The notes below the pieces were generated by a model that had not been told where the DNA came from, searched no databases, and saw nothing but the letters and a program-made list of their open reading frames with translations. Shown here piece after piece: positions 41,173-50,040 of a DNA stretch of 61,438 bases. Origin of the DNA: CAVTWS01 sp964390555. GTDB taxonomy: Bacteria; Actinomycetota; Acidimicrobiia; Acidimicrobiales; SHLQ01. The stretch is from NCBI GenBank assembly GCA_964390555.1, contig CAYMJU010000115.1, positions 1 through 61,438 on the forward strand, read 5' to 3'. Each line of letters begins with the position of its first letter. The stretch's first letter is position 1. A program made the translations under genes and the position numbers.

Positions 41173-43158
41173 TCATGGTGTCCGGCGGTGAGTCGCCGGA
41201 CCAACCCCGGACCACGGGACAGGTGTCACCGCGCCGGCCGGTTCGAAGCCGAACACCGCGCCATAGAACGCCAGCTCGGTCTCGAGCGAGGTGACGATCG
41301 ATTCCGCTTTGCGGAACCCGTGACCCTCGCCCTCGAAGGCGAGATAGGCGACCGGGACACCCTTGGCGGCGAGCGCCGCGACGATCATCTCGGACTGGTT
41401 CGGGGGCACGATGGCGTCGTCGAGGCCCTGGAGCACGAGCATCGGGACCGACAGGTCTCCGACGTGATGGATCGGAGAACGCTCAACGTAGAGGTCGCGA
41501 CGCTCCGGATAGGGGCCGACGAGCTGATCGAGGTACCGGGACTCGAACTTGTGGGTGTCCGTCGCGAGCGTCTCGAGGTCAGCGACCCCGTAGCGACTCA
41601 CACCGGCGGCGAACGTCGACGACAGGGTGAGCGCTCGCAGCACCGTGAACCCGCCGGCGCTGCCGCCGCGGATCGCTACCCGGTCGGGATCGACGTCGCC
41701 TCGTTCGACGAGGTAACCGACGGCGGCCAGGCAGTCGTCGACGTCGGCCACCCCCCAGCGGCCGTAGAGCGAGCGCCGATAGGCCCGGCCGTAGCCGGTG
41801 CTCCCCCGGTAGTCCACATCGACGAGGGCGAAACCGCGACTGGTCCAGAATCGCTGCGACAGCTGGAGCTGGCCTCGGGCCGCGCTGGTCGGCCCGCCAT
41901 GGGCCATGACGAGCAGCGGAGGCCGCTCGCCGGCCGGTGCGGCGACGGCCGGGTTGGCCGGCCGGTGGTACAGCGCGTGGGCCACCGCGCCGCCCGTAGT
42001 CGGGAAGGTGATCGCCTCGGGACGGCCAGTGAGGGCCGGGTCCAACCCGTGATCGTGGGGCGGGCGGATCCAGCTCGACCGCTTGGTCGCACGATCGACC
42101 CGGATGATCGCCGGGGTGTGGTGGGCGGCGGCGACCAGCGCCACCACCCCATCACCGTGCGGTCGAGGGTTGGTGATGTAGGCCTCGCCGTCGAGCAACA
42201 CGTCGTCGTCGGTGCCGGACGCGACGAGCAAGCGGTCGCCGCCGGTCGTGACCGGGGCCACCACCAGCTCGCCGCCCGGGAGCACGGCGTGGCGGCAGAG
42301 CCCGAACACCCAGTCGGGCTCGGCCATCTCCTCGCCCGGAACGACCCGCACGGGCTCGAGACCGTCGGCCCCCACGGCGTAGAGGCCCCACCAGTCGCTG
42401 CGGTCGCTCACGACCATCAGCCGGCCATCGGGTGCCCAATCGGGCTGGGTCAGCGCCTCGCCGCCGGTCTGCCCGGCGACGCAACGGCTACCGCTGACCC
42501 GGCCGTCGCGCAGATCGGCCACCCAAAGCTCGGTGTCGTCCCACGGCAGGTTCGGGTGGTCCCACTGGATCCAGGCCAGGCGTAGACCGTCGGGTGAGAT
42601 GCGAGGAGCCGACACGAAGTCGGGCCCGCTGACGAGGACGTCGACCGCCATCGACCCGTCGAGGGCGATGGCCACCAGGTCGTTGGCCACGGCGATCGGT
42701 ACCCCCGCGTCGGCGCCGGGGCCGGGAGCAGCGCCGGCGTCAGGGGCCGGGTGGCGCTCGCGGACGCACACGTACCACCGCCCGTCGGGCGTGATCCGGC
42801 CGTCGGCAAACCGGTCGAGGCCACCCGAGTCGGGCGTCAGGAGCATGGGCGCGTCGTCGGCCGGTCCAAGGCGACGGAGGCGATGATCGGCCTTCTCGCT
42901 CCAGATCACCGTCTCGCGGGCGACCCACCAGGCGCCCTCCCCGTACTCGTGGACCATGGTCCTGACGTCGGCCGGACCGTCGAGCGGGGTGGCCGAGCCG
43001 TCCCGCCAGCGCACCAGAACCGTGCGACCACCCTCGGCGGGACGCTCCTCGGACCACCAGATGTCGTCGCCATCGACGACCACGGCCGTCGGCTCGATCA
43101 ACCCGTCGACGAGGGCGCGCGCCGAGATCGGCGACGGCCACGCCCCGTAGGGGACCAC
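41173..43158 (-). CDS. S9 family prolyl-oligopeptidase-like peptidase
   Basis: A 661-residue protein with an N-terminal propeller (about 20-400; units such as PDGRWYVCVRE and SPDGLRLAWIQWD) and a C-terminal alpha/beta-hydrolase domain. The catalytic triad is Ser in IRGGSAGGFTVL, Asp in LQGLDDAIVPP and His in EGEGHGFRKAE. This is the acylaminoacyl/dipeptidyl-peptidase-like S9C branch rather than the S9A enzyme at 14471-16504. GTG 43158 lies 5 bp after the aminotransferase gene; TTG 43167 is an alternative. Much longer upstream open frame is antisense shadow. Confidence 0.88.
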   Translation of the reverse strand: MVPYGAWPSPISARALVDGLIEPTAVVVDGDDIWWSEERPAEGGRTVLVRWRDGSATPLDGPADVRTMVHEYGEGAWWVARETVIWSEKADHRLRRLGPADDAPMLLTPDSGGLDRFADGRITPDGRWYVCVRERHPAPDAGAAPGPGADAGVPIAVANDLVAIALDGSMAVDVLVSGPDFVSAPRISPDGLRLAWIQWDHPNLPWDDTELWVADLRDGRVSGSRCVAGQTGGEALTQPDWAPDGRLMVVSDRSDWWGLYAVGADGLEPVRVVPGEEMAEPDWVFGLCRHAVLPGGELVVAPVTTGGDRLLVASGTDDDVLLDGEAYITNPRPHGDGVVALVAAAHHTPAIIRVDRATKRSSWIRPPHDHGLDPALTGRPEAITFPTTGGAVAHALYHRPANPAVAAPAGERPPLLVMAHGGPTSAARGQLQLSQRFWTSRGFALVDVDYRGSTGYGRAYRRSLYGRWGVADVDDCLAAVGYLVERGDVDPDRVAIRGGSAGGFTVLRALTLSSTFAAGVSRYGVADLETLATDTHKFESRYLDQLVGPYPERRDLYVERSPIHHVGDLSVPMLVLQGLDDAIVPPNQSEMIVAALAAKGVPVAYLAFEGEGHGFRKAESIVTSLETELAFYGAVFGFEPAGAVTPVPWSGVGPATHRRTP

Positions 43159-43163
43159 CCCGG

Positions 43164-44366
43164 TCAACGCCGACCCAGTAGATCGGCGATACGGCCGAGG
43201 CCCTCGGTGATGTTGTCGTCGCCAGTGGCGAAGGAGAACCGGCCGTAGCCCGGCGAGCCGAACGCCTCGCCGGGGACGAACGCCACCTTCGCCACCTCGA
43301 GCACCACCTCGGCCAGCTCGGCCGACGTCGCCGGCCGGCGCCCCCCGATGTCGCGACCGAGGACACCCTGGAACGACGGGTAGGCGTAGAACGCCCCTTC
43401 GGGCTCGATGACCTCGACGCCGTCGATCTCGCCGAGCAGCCTGAACATGAGCTGGCGGCGCCGGTCGAACGCGGCGCGCATGCGGGCCACGTCGTCTAGC
43501 CCGCCCTCGAGGGCGGCGATGGTCGCCCGTTGGGCCACGTTGGTGACGTTCGACGTTGAATGCGACTGGAGGTTGGTCGCGGCCTTCACCGCGTCGGCGG
43601 GGCCGATCATCCACCCGACCCGCCAACCCGTCATGGCGTAGGTCTTGGCCACGCCGTTCAACACGATGCACCGATCGGCCAGGTCGGGCACGAGGGTCGG
43701 CATCGACGAGAACGCCGCGGTGCCGTAGGTGAGGTGCTCGTAGATCTCGTCGGTCAGCACCCAGATGCCGTGCTCGACCGCCCACCGGCCGATCGCTTCG
43801 ACCTCGGCCGGCGTGTACACCGCTCCGGTCGGGTTCGACGGTGAGACGAACACCAGCGCCTTGGTGGCCGGGGTCCGGGCCGCCTCGAGCTGGTCGACCG
43901 TGACCCGGAACCCGGTCGCCGTGGTCGTCGCCAGCACGACGGGCCTGCCGCCTGCGAGAGCGATCGGCTCGGGATAGGTCGTCCAGTACGGCGCGGGGAG
44001 CAGCACCTCGTCGCCGGGGTTCACCACCGTCAACAAGGCGTTGTAGACGGCGTGCTTGCCGCCGTTGGTCACGAGGACCTGCGACGGGTCGACGCGGTAG
44101 CCGGAGTCGCGCAGCGTCTTGGCGGCGATGGCGTCGCGCAGCTCGGGCAGGCCCGGCGTCGGTGTGTAGCGGTGGTTCTTCGGGTCGCGACATGCGGCGA
44201 CCGCCGCTTCGACGATGTGCTCGGGCGTCGGGAAGTCGGGTTCGCCGGCACCGAACCCGATCACCGGCTCGCCGGCGGCCTGGAGCGCTTTGGCCTTGGC
44301 GTCGACGGCGAGGGTGGCGGACGGGGCGATGGCGGAGACCGCCCTGGAGAGTCGTTCGCTCGACAT
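43164..44366 (-). CDS. Pyridoxal-phosphate aspartate-type aminotransferase (class I)
   Basis: A 400-residue fold-type I aminotransferase of the AspC/AspB branch. It shows GFGAGEPDFPTPEHI, YTPTPGLPELRDAI, SPSNPTGAVYTPAE, DEIYEHLTYG and the PLP-lysine in NGVAKTYAMTGWRVGW, plus a C-terminal Arg in GYGRFSFA that binds the substrate carboxylate. It probably interconverts aspartate and oxaloacetate. ATG 44366 is chosen; an in-frame ATG at 44375 adds three residues. It is divergent from serC. Confidence 0.9.
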   Translation of the reverse strand: MSSERLSRAVSAIAPSATLAVDAKAKALQAAGEPVIGFGAGEPDFPTPEHIVEAAVAACRDPKNHRYTPTPGLPELRDAIAAKTLRDSGYRVDPSQVLVTNGGKHAVYNALLTVVNPGDEVLLPAPYWTTYPEPIALAGGRPVVLATTTATGFRVTVDQLEAARTPATKALVFVSPSNPTGAVYTPAEVEAIGRWAVEHGIWVLTDEIYEHLTYGTAAFSSMPTLVPDLADRCIVLNGVAKTYAMTGWRVGWMIGPADAVKAATNLQSHSTSNVTNVAQRATIAALEGGLDDVARMRAAFDRRRQLMFRLLGEIDGVEVIEPEGAFYAYPSFQGVLGRDIGGRRPATSAELAEVVLEVAKVAFVPGEAFGSPGYGRFSFATGDDNITEGLGRIADLLGRR

Positions 44367-44439
44367 GGGCACCATTCTGGGGTGTCGCGTGACGCTGGCG
44401 CGCCCAATTCCCGACGGGTTGCCCGGGCGCCCTGGCACG

Positions 44440-45576
44440 ATGGCGGCCGTGAATCCTCAGATCACCATCCCCGCCGACATGCTCCCCGCCGACGGGCGGT
44501 TCGGCTGTGGACCGTCGAAGATCCGTCCCGAGGCCGTCGACGCGCTGCACCGGGCCGCGCCGACCTACCTGGGCACGAGCCACCGCCAGATCACCGTGAA
44601 GCTCGCAGTCGCCGGGCTGCGCAACGCGCTGGCCGAGTTGCTCGTCCTCCCCGACGGCTACGAGATGCTGCTCGGCAACGGTGGGACCACGGCGTTCTGG
44701 GACGCCGCGGCGTTCGGGCTGATCGAGCACCGCAGCCAACACCTGACGTTCGGCGAGTTCTCCTCGAAGTTCGCCCACGGCGTCGCCGCGGCGCCGTTCC
44801 TCGACGAGCCCGAGGTCGTGTCGTGTGGGCCCGGGTCCCATCCCGACGCCGTGCCGTCAGACCGCGTCGATGCCTACTGCTTCACGCACAACGAGACGTC
44901 GACGGGGGTCATGATGGCGCTCGTCAGGCCCCCATCCGCCGGGCGCGACGACCAGCTAGTGCTCGTCGATGCCACTTCGGCGGCGGGCGGGATCCGCTTC
45001 GACGCCGCACAGGTCGACGTCTACTACTTCGCGCCCCAGAAGTGCCTGGCCTCCGACGGCGGCTTGTGGATCGCGGCCTGCTCACCGGCGGCGATCGAGC
45101 GCATCGAACGCCTGGCCGCGTCGGGACGATGGGTACCGCCGTTCCTCGACCTCAAAGCGGCGCTTGACAACTCGCGGCTCGACCAAACCCTCAACACACC
45201 GTCGCTCGCCACGATCTTCCTCGCCGTCGACCAGGTCCAGTGGATCAACGACAACGGCGGGCTGTACTGGGCGGCCGGCCGTTGCGCCCGCTCAGCCGAG
45301 ACGATCTACGGGTGGGCCGAGGCCCGGGCGTGGGCGACGCCGTTCGTGGTCGACCCGGCGAAGCGGTCGACCGTGGTCGCCACCATCGACCTCGACACCG
45401 GGATCGACGCCGCCGCCGTCTCGAAGGTGCTCCGAACCAACGGCATCGTCGACACCGAGTCGTACCGCAAGCTCGGGCGCAACCAGCTGCGGGTCGCCAT
45501 GTTCCCGAGCGTCGATCCCGCCGACGTCGAGGCTCTCACCCAGTGCGTCGACCACGTGGTCGAGCGGCTGGGCTGA
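44440..45576 (+). CDS. serC: Phosphoserine aminotransferase
   Basis: Second enzyme of serine synthesis, converting 3-phosphohydroxypyruvate and glutamate to phosphoserine. The 378-residue product is the actinobacterial-type SerC: DGRFGCGPSKIRPEAV, YLGTSHRQITVK, LLGNGGTTAFWDAAAFGL, and the PLP-binding Lys in YYFAPQKCLASDGGLW. ATG 44440 gives the normal length, with no ribosome-binding site evident. The short 64-bp region shared with the divergent aminotransferase gene suggests joint control. Confidence 0.94.
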   Translation: MAAVNPQITIPADMLPADGRFGCGPSKIRPEAVDALHRAAPTYLGTSHRQITVKLAVAGLRNALAELLVLPDGYEMLLGNGGTTAFWDAAAFGLIEHRSQHLTFGEFSSKFAHGVAAAPFLDEPEVVSCGPGSHPDAVPSDRVDAYCFTHNETSTGVMMALVRPPSAGRDDQLVLVDATSAAGGIRFDAAQVDVYYFAPQKCLASDGGLWIAACSPAAIERIERLAASGRWVPPFLDLKAALDNSRLDQTLNTPSLATIFLAVDQVQWINDNGGLYWAAGRCARSAETIYGWAEARAWATPFVVDPAKRSTVVATIDLDTGIDAAAVSKVLRTNGIVDTESYRKLGRNQLRVAMFPSVDPADVEALTQCVDHVVERLG

Positions 45577-45587
45577 GCGAGAACCGG

Positions 45588-46622
45588 TCAGCAGGCCCCG
45601 CCGAAGGCTTCGGGGTCGCGACCTCCGCACGTGGCACCGAACGCCTCGTACACCGAGCCGATCGGGGTCGAGAGGTACAGCGTGTTGCACGCCTCGCCAT
45701 CACCGCTTGCGCACGTCATCCACAGCTCGTCGTAGCCGGCGTCGGGTCCGGGAGCCGGGTCGTCGGACGTGAGCTCGAGCGAGCGGTCGTACTCGGCGAG
45801 CCCGCCGGTACCGAACTCGCTCGCCGCGGCGCCGTCCTCGACCGCACCCCCGGCACCGTCGACCGCGGCGCCGCCGACCTCGGCCGGACCTGAGCACTCG
45901 CCGTACTGCTCGATCCCGATGGCGCCGCACGTGGCGCCGAACGCGCCATAGAGCGAGTCGGTCGGCGCCGCGAGATAGAGCTCGTCACATGCCGCCAGGT
46001 CACCGCCCGCGCAGGCGGTCCAATGACCGTCCAGGGTCTCATCGGGTCCCGGTGCCACCGCGCCAACGGTCAACTCCCCGGCGCGGGCCACCGGAAAGCT
46101 GACGTACCCGCCCTCGTCGAGCTCGGACCCGTTGTAGTCGTCGGGATCGAGGTCGAGCTCGCACTCGTCGGCGAAGAAGCCCTCGACTCGCGACGACGGA
46201 ACGGCGAGGGCGGCGAACTCGTCGAACAACGACGGGTCGACCTGGTCGAAGTCGTAGTCGACGGCGGCCAGCGCATCACGGACCCGGCCCAGGCCCTCGG
46301 ACAGAGCGGTGAGATCGTCGGTCGCCTGGCCGCTCGTCAGGCTCGCTCCCTGGGCCGTGATGGCGACGATCGTGGTGTAGGCGGCCTCGAGCTGACTCGG
46401 GTCGTCGGCGGCGAAGGCCTCACTCGTGATGGCCGCGCTCAGCTCGGCGCCGACCGAACAGAGCTCGCTCCCCTGCCCGTCGGGCTGAGCGTCGGAGCCC
46501 GCGGCATCGGTCCCGTCGTCGTCGGCCGAGTCCTCGGAGCACGCCGCCGCAACAAGCGCGAGCGGGATCAGGAGCGATACAGCCAAGCACCCGGCTCGCG
46601 CCAGGACCAAGCGACAGTTCAT
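45588..46622 (-). CDS. Lipoprotein with duplicated Cys-rich motif
   Basis: A 344-residue lipoprotein with signal sequence (about 8-26) and lipobox ALVAAAC. The C-terminal half contains two copies of a ~35-residue module: WTACAGGDLAACDELYLAAP...GAFGATCG and WMTCASGDGEACNTLYLSTP...EAFGATCG. Each has Cys pairs that could form disulfides. This module occurs in other actinobacterial secreted proteins; I know no function for it. ATG 46622 is chosen for a GGAG 9 nt upstream. It is convergent with serC. Confidence 0.7.
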   Translation of the reverse strand: MNCRLVLARAGCLAVSLLIPLALVAAACSEDSADDDGTDAAGSDAQPDGQGSELCSVGAELSAAITSEAFAADDPSQLEAAYTTIVAITAQGASLTSGQATDDLTALSEGLGRVRDALAAVDYDFDQVDPSLFDEFAALAVPSSRVEGFFADECELDLDPDDYNGSELDEGGYVSFPVARAGELTVGAVAPGPDETLDGHWTACAGGDLAACDELYLAAPTDSLYGAFGATCGAIGIEQYGECSGPAEVGGAAVDGAGGAVEDGAAASEFGTGGLAEYDRSLELTSDDPAPGPDAGYDELWMTCASGDGEACNTLYLSTPIGSVYEAFGATCGGRDPEAFGGAC

Positions 46623-46712
46623 CGGTGGCATCTCCAACGGTAGGCCTCGTACCCCATCGTCCGCGATCACCCGCGATGGAGCAGTTGAAGTTCTCCTGAA
46701 CGCTGGCGCTGA

Positions 46713-47786
46713 TCAGGCGGGGCAGACGTCGAGGACGCCGCGGGCGAGCGTTCCGGCGTGCATGTCGCGCAACACGTCGTGGATGCCGTCGAAGGGGTAC
46801 ACCTTGGTCACCAGCTCGTCGAGCTTGAACTTCCCGGCCAGGTACAGATCGGCATACATGGGAATGTCGTGGACCGGGCGCGACGACCCGTAGCGGCAGC
46901 CCATGATCGTCTTGTCGTGGTACAGCTGCTCGGGCGCGAACTCGATCTTGGTGCCGAACGGTGTGACGCCGAGGATCACGAAGGTCCCGTGCCAGTCGAG
47001 CAGGGCGATCGCCTGTTCCATGAGCGCCTTGGCGCCGACGCACTCGAACACGAAGTCGAGACCACCGCCGGTGAGCGAACGCACAGCGTCGAGCGGATCG
47101 TGATCGCGTGGATTCACGAAATGCGTCGCCCCGAACTCGACCGCGATGGACTCCTTCGACGGGTTGGTGTCGATGGCGACGATCGGGTGGGCGCCCGCCA
47201 ACGCCAGGGCCTGGATGGCGTTGAGCCCGATACCCCCGACACCGATCACCCCTGCGGACTGCCCCGGCTGCACCTTGGCTCGGTTCAGCACCGCCCCGGC
47301 GCCCGTGAGCACGCCACAGCCGATGAGCGACGCCGCGGCGAACGGCACCGCCTTGGGGATCGGGACCGCCTGGATCGCCTTGACGACCGTGTGCTCGGCG
47401 AACGACGAGACGTTGGCGAAGTTGTAGTGCGGCGTGCCGCCGAGGGTGAACGGCTGCGGCCGTTCACCGAAGGTGCCGCGGCACATCGTCGGCCGTCCCG
47501 TGTCGCACTCGCGGCAGGCCCCGCAGTTGCCCAGCGTCGAGATGACGACGTGATCGCCGACCTCGACCGACGACACCGCCGAGCCGACTTCCTCGACCAC
47601 ACCAGCGCCCTCGTGGCCGAGCACGACGGGTACGGGAAACGGGATGGTGCCGTTGGTGACGCTCACGTCGCTGTGGCAGACCCCCGAGTTGACGATGCGG
47701 ACCCGAACCTCGTGCGGTCCCGGATCGCGAACCTCGAGCCCATCGACGACCGAGAGCTCGGTCCCGTCCCAGACGATTCCCCGCAT
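46713..47786 (-). CDS. Zinc-dependent alcohol dehydrogenase (MDR, class III-like)
   Basis: A 357-residue medium-chain dehydrogenase. Catalytic zinc ligands are in NSGVCHSDVSV, LGHEGAGVVEEVG and GCGVLTGAG; structural zinc is held by CGACRECDTGRPTMC; and NAD binds at GVIGVGGIGLNAIQ with the acidic AIDTN. The substrate is not predictable; the neighbouring CoA-dependent genes suggest an alcohol or hydroxyacyl intermediate. ATG 47786 has GGGAG at good spacing. Confidence 0.9.
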   Translation of the reverse strand: MRGIVWDGTELSVVDGLEVRDPGPHEVRVRIVNSGVCHSDVSVTNGTIPFPVPVVLGHEGAGVVEEVGSAVSSVEVGDHVVISTLGNCGACRECDTGRPTMCRGTFGERPQPFTLGGTPHYNFANVSSFAEHTVVKAIQAVPIPKAVPFAAASLIGCGVLTGAGAVLNRAKVQPGQSAGVIGVGGIGLNAIQALALAGAHPIVAIDTNPSKESIAVEFGATHFVNPRDHDPLDAVRSLTGGGLDFVFECVGAKALMEQAIALLDWHGTFVILGVTPFGTKIEFAPEQLYHDKTIMGCRYGSSRPVHDIPMYADLYLAGKFKLDELVTKVYPFDGIHDVLRDMHAGTLARGVLDVCPA

Positions 47787-47839
47787 GCTGCGCCTCCCGG
47801 TCTGTCTGGCCGCACGGCTGCGGCCCGCTGGTTCGCCCG

Positions 47840-48184
47840 TCAGATCTGGCCGGCGATGACGAGCAGATTCCAGCACACCACGCCCACGTACCAGCACACG
47901 CAGGCCGCGACCCCGGCATCCATGACGCGTGACCTCGGCGGCGCGAGCCACAGGGCCACCGCGCCGAGACCGAGACACACGGCTTTGGCGAGCAGGGCGG
48001 TCGCCCACCCGCCCGCTACAGCCGCCGCCATGAGCTGGTTCTGCTCGACCGCGCCGACTGCGAGCCCGATCTGGGTCAGCACGACGTCGGCAACGTTCAA
48101 CGCCAAGAGCACCGCGCACAGTGTTGACCGCCGAGCCACCCGGAACGGAGGGAGAATATCCGAAACAACAGGAACAGCGGTCAC
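47840..48184 (-). CDS. DUF5658-like small membrane protein
   Basis: A 114-residue protein with about three hydrophobic segments. ALNVADVVLTQIGLAVGAVEQNQLM (read as two blocks) carries the Asn/Asp...Glu-x-Asn pattern of DUF5658, a family of unknown function. A longer start (GTG 48196) overlaps the -10 element of a convincing promoter, so the leaderless GTG 48184 is preferred. Confidence 0.55.
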   Translation of the reverse strand: MTAVPVVSDILPPFRVARRSTLCAVLLALNVADVVLTQIGLAVGAVEQNQLMAAAVAGGWATALLAKAVCLGLGAVALWLAPPRSRVMDAGVAACVCWYVGVVCWNLLVIAGQI

Positions 48185-48192
48185 AAGGGTGA

Positions 48193-48223
48193 ACACTACC
48201 TTGCTCGTTCCAATCTATGTCAA
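48193..48223 (-). promoter_or_regulatory. Promoter of the DUF5658-like gene
   Basis: A consensus -35 TTGACA (48223-48218) and TAGTGT -10 (48198-48193) are separated by 19 bp. The -10 ends 8 nt before GTG 48184. Confidence 0.5.
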
Positions 48224-48224
48224 G

Positions 48225-49631
48225 TCATGTCAGGCCATTCTCGATCGGCGGCCGACCGACAAGGTCGATGATCGCCGAGCGGTCGGCGTCGAGCGCGTGA
48301 GCGCGATCCCGCCGTGAGCGGCCGCGGGGCGGCTCCGCTCGCAGTGTCGATTGCCGGACCCGGGACAACCCGGGGATCGTTGGCGATCCGATGGCCCACG
48401 CCACGGACTGCGCCATCGGTAAGTCGACGAGCGCGCCGCGCCCGGCTCTCACCGCCTTGAGCGCGGCGACCGCAGCGATCAGGCCGGTGATGGGATCGGC
48501 GGCGGCATCGGCGACGAACAGCGGTCGGTCGGGCAGGCCAGGCTCTCCCGACGGGACGACCAGACCACCGGCGACCGCGGCGTCGTCGCCGAACGCGGGC
48601 TGGTTCGCCTGCGGACCGACCCGGCCGTACCCGGTGATCGAGAGCCAGACGGTTCCGCACTCGACGATGGACGCCACATCGACCCCGAGGTTCTCGGCCA
48701 CTCGAGGGCGAGAGCCGTCGATAACGACCGCGGCTCGCGCCGCCAGGGCCTCGAAGATCGCTCGATCGACCCCGGAGCGCAGGTCCAAGGCGAGCGACCG
48801 CTTGGCGCCGTTGAGCAGGTCGAAGAACGCCGCCGGGCCGCGCCGGGCCCCGTCGGGGCGCCCCGGGTGCTCGATCTTCACAACGTCGAACCCGGTCGCC
48901 CCGAGCAGCGACCCGCACAACGGGCCGGCCCACAGGCTTGCCAACTCGAGGACAAGGGGTCGCCCGTCGAGCCCGCCGAGTGGCACGCCGACGCCGGTCG
49001 ACTCGACCCGGCCCGGCCGCGCGGGGAAGCTGGTGGGGTCGAGTTCGGCGGTTTGGCGCACCGCCGCGGCGGGGAGTCCGACGAGCTGCGCCCGCACGAC
49101 GAGGTCGTCGACCGGGCGCTGTCGCAGCGTCGCCGCGATCGCCGCCCAGTCGGTGACATCGACCGCCTCACCGAGCCAGGCGGGGACGAGGTCGAGGTCC
49201 TCGGGACGGGCCAGGTTCACGGCCACCCATCCGTCCCTCGCCGCCACCATGTGTGCGGCGCCGCCCACCGAGGTCGACCCGCGGCGCTCCATCCCGGCGA
49301 GCGCGGCCCGCTCGCCGAGCAGCGCCGCGCCGTCGACCCGCACCGGCGAACCGAAGCCGGCGGTGAGCCCCTTCAGCTCCGCGGCCACCGTGTTCAGGCG
49401 GGTGGCGACGGCCCCCGCCGGAACCCAGCACGATCCGTATCGCTCGCCGGTGAGCGCCATCGCGCCCGACGCCGCCCAGGCCCGCTCCTCGGCGTCGGCG
49501 CTCGGCGGATCGGCCGGTTCGGTCGGGAACGGGTCCACCACCGCATCGTGCCACGACACCGCCAACGCCCGCGACCCGTGGGAGCGCCGGGGCGCCCCGG
49601 CGCCCGGTTCGACGCGGTGCCACACGTCCAC
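48225..49631 (-). CDS. CaiB/BaiF family (type III) CoA-transferase
   Basis: A 468-residue family III CoA-transferase. The C-terminal two thirds show the conserved core: LVLELASLWAGPLCGSLLG, VVKIEHPGRPDGARRGP, FFDLLNGAKRSLALDLRS and a Gly-rich ITGYGRVGPQANQPAFG. The first ~200 residues are a divergent copy of the fold (a shorter region with DGWVAVNLARPEDL) rather than a standard N-terminus, so the order of subdomains looks permuted or half-duplicated. Such enzymes move CoA between carboxylic acids. GTG 49631 is divergent from the small conserved gene at 49695. Confidence 0.8.
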   Translation of the reverse strand: MDVWHRVEPGAGAPRRSHGSRALAVSWHDAVVDPFPTEPADPPSADAEERAWAASGAMALTGERYGSCWVPAGAVATRLNTVAAELKGLTAGFGSPVRVDGAALLGERAALAGMERRGSTSVGGAAHMVAARDGWVAVNLARPEDLDLVPAWLGEAVDVTDWAAIAATLRQRPVDDLVVRAQLVGLPAAAVRQTAELDPTSFPARPGRVESTGVGVPLGGLDGRPLVLELASLWAGPLCGSLLGATGFDVVKIEHPGRPDGARRGPAAFFDLLNGAKRSLALDLRSGVDRAIFEALAARAAVVIDGSRPRVAENLGVDVASIVECGTVWLSITGYGRVGPQANQPAFGDDAAVAGGLVVPSGEPGLPDRPLFVADAAADPITGLIAAVAALKAVRAGRGALVDLPMAQSVAWAIGSPTIPGLSRVRQSTLRAEPPRGRSRRDRAHALDADRSAIIDLVGRPPIENGLT

Positions 49632-49694
49632 GCCAGAATGGCAGACTGAGACCACTCGCCGCCGACCACGGCGTCCACGAATCAGAGGTGACAC

Positions 49695-50003
49695 ATGGCC
49701 GTTCTCAAGCCCGGAAGCCGCTTGAAGAGCGCGGTCTGCACGACCGAGGTGATCGTCGTCAAGGCTCCCGCCGCCGACGTCGACGTCACCTGCGGTGGTG
49801 CGTCGATGGCCGCCCCCGATGCCGCCGGCGACGGCGGGGCCGTATCGCCCGACCATGCCGGTGGCTCGCTCCTCGGCAAGCGCTACGTCGATGCCGATGA
49901 GTCGGTCGAGCTGCTGTGCACCAAGGCCGGCGCTGGTTCCCTCGCGGCCAATGGCGCGGCACTTGGCCTCAAAGAGGCCAAGCCCCTCCCCGCATCCGAC
50001 TGA
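49695..50003 (+). CDS. Small conserved protein of unknown function upstream of an acyl-CoA synthetase
   Basis: Not assigned to a named family. The 102-residue soluble product has a conserved-looking N-terminal core (LKPGSRLKSAVCTTEVIVVK, then DVDVTCGGASM) with two Cys and a third later (ELLCTKAG), and a Gly/Ala-rich flexible centre. GAGGTG precedes the ATG. It lies 37 bp before an acyl-CoA synthetase gene and is likely co-transcribed, suggesting an accessory role in CoA-ester metabolism. A small metal-binding protein is possible from the three Cys, but not shown. Confidence 0.6.
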   Translation: MAVLKPGSRLKSAVCTTEVIVVKAPAADVDVTCGGASMAAPDAAGDGGAVSPDHAGGSLLGKRYVDADESVELLCTKAGAGSLAANGAALGLKEAKPLPASD

Positions 50004-50040
50004 CCCACAACCGGTCATCCCACCCCCAGGAGACAGCACC

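Noticed and set aside
43159..44841. Upstream extension of the S9 peptidase frame to a 1222-residue protein
   Set aside because: The extension is antisense or out of frame to the aminotransferase and serC genes and lacks any domain; GC-rich codon bias keeps frames open.
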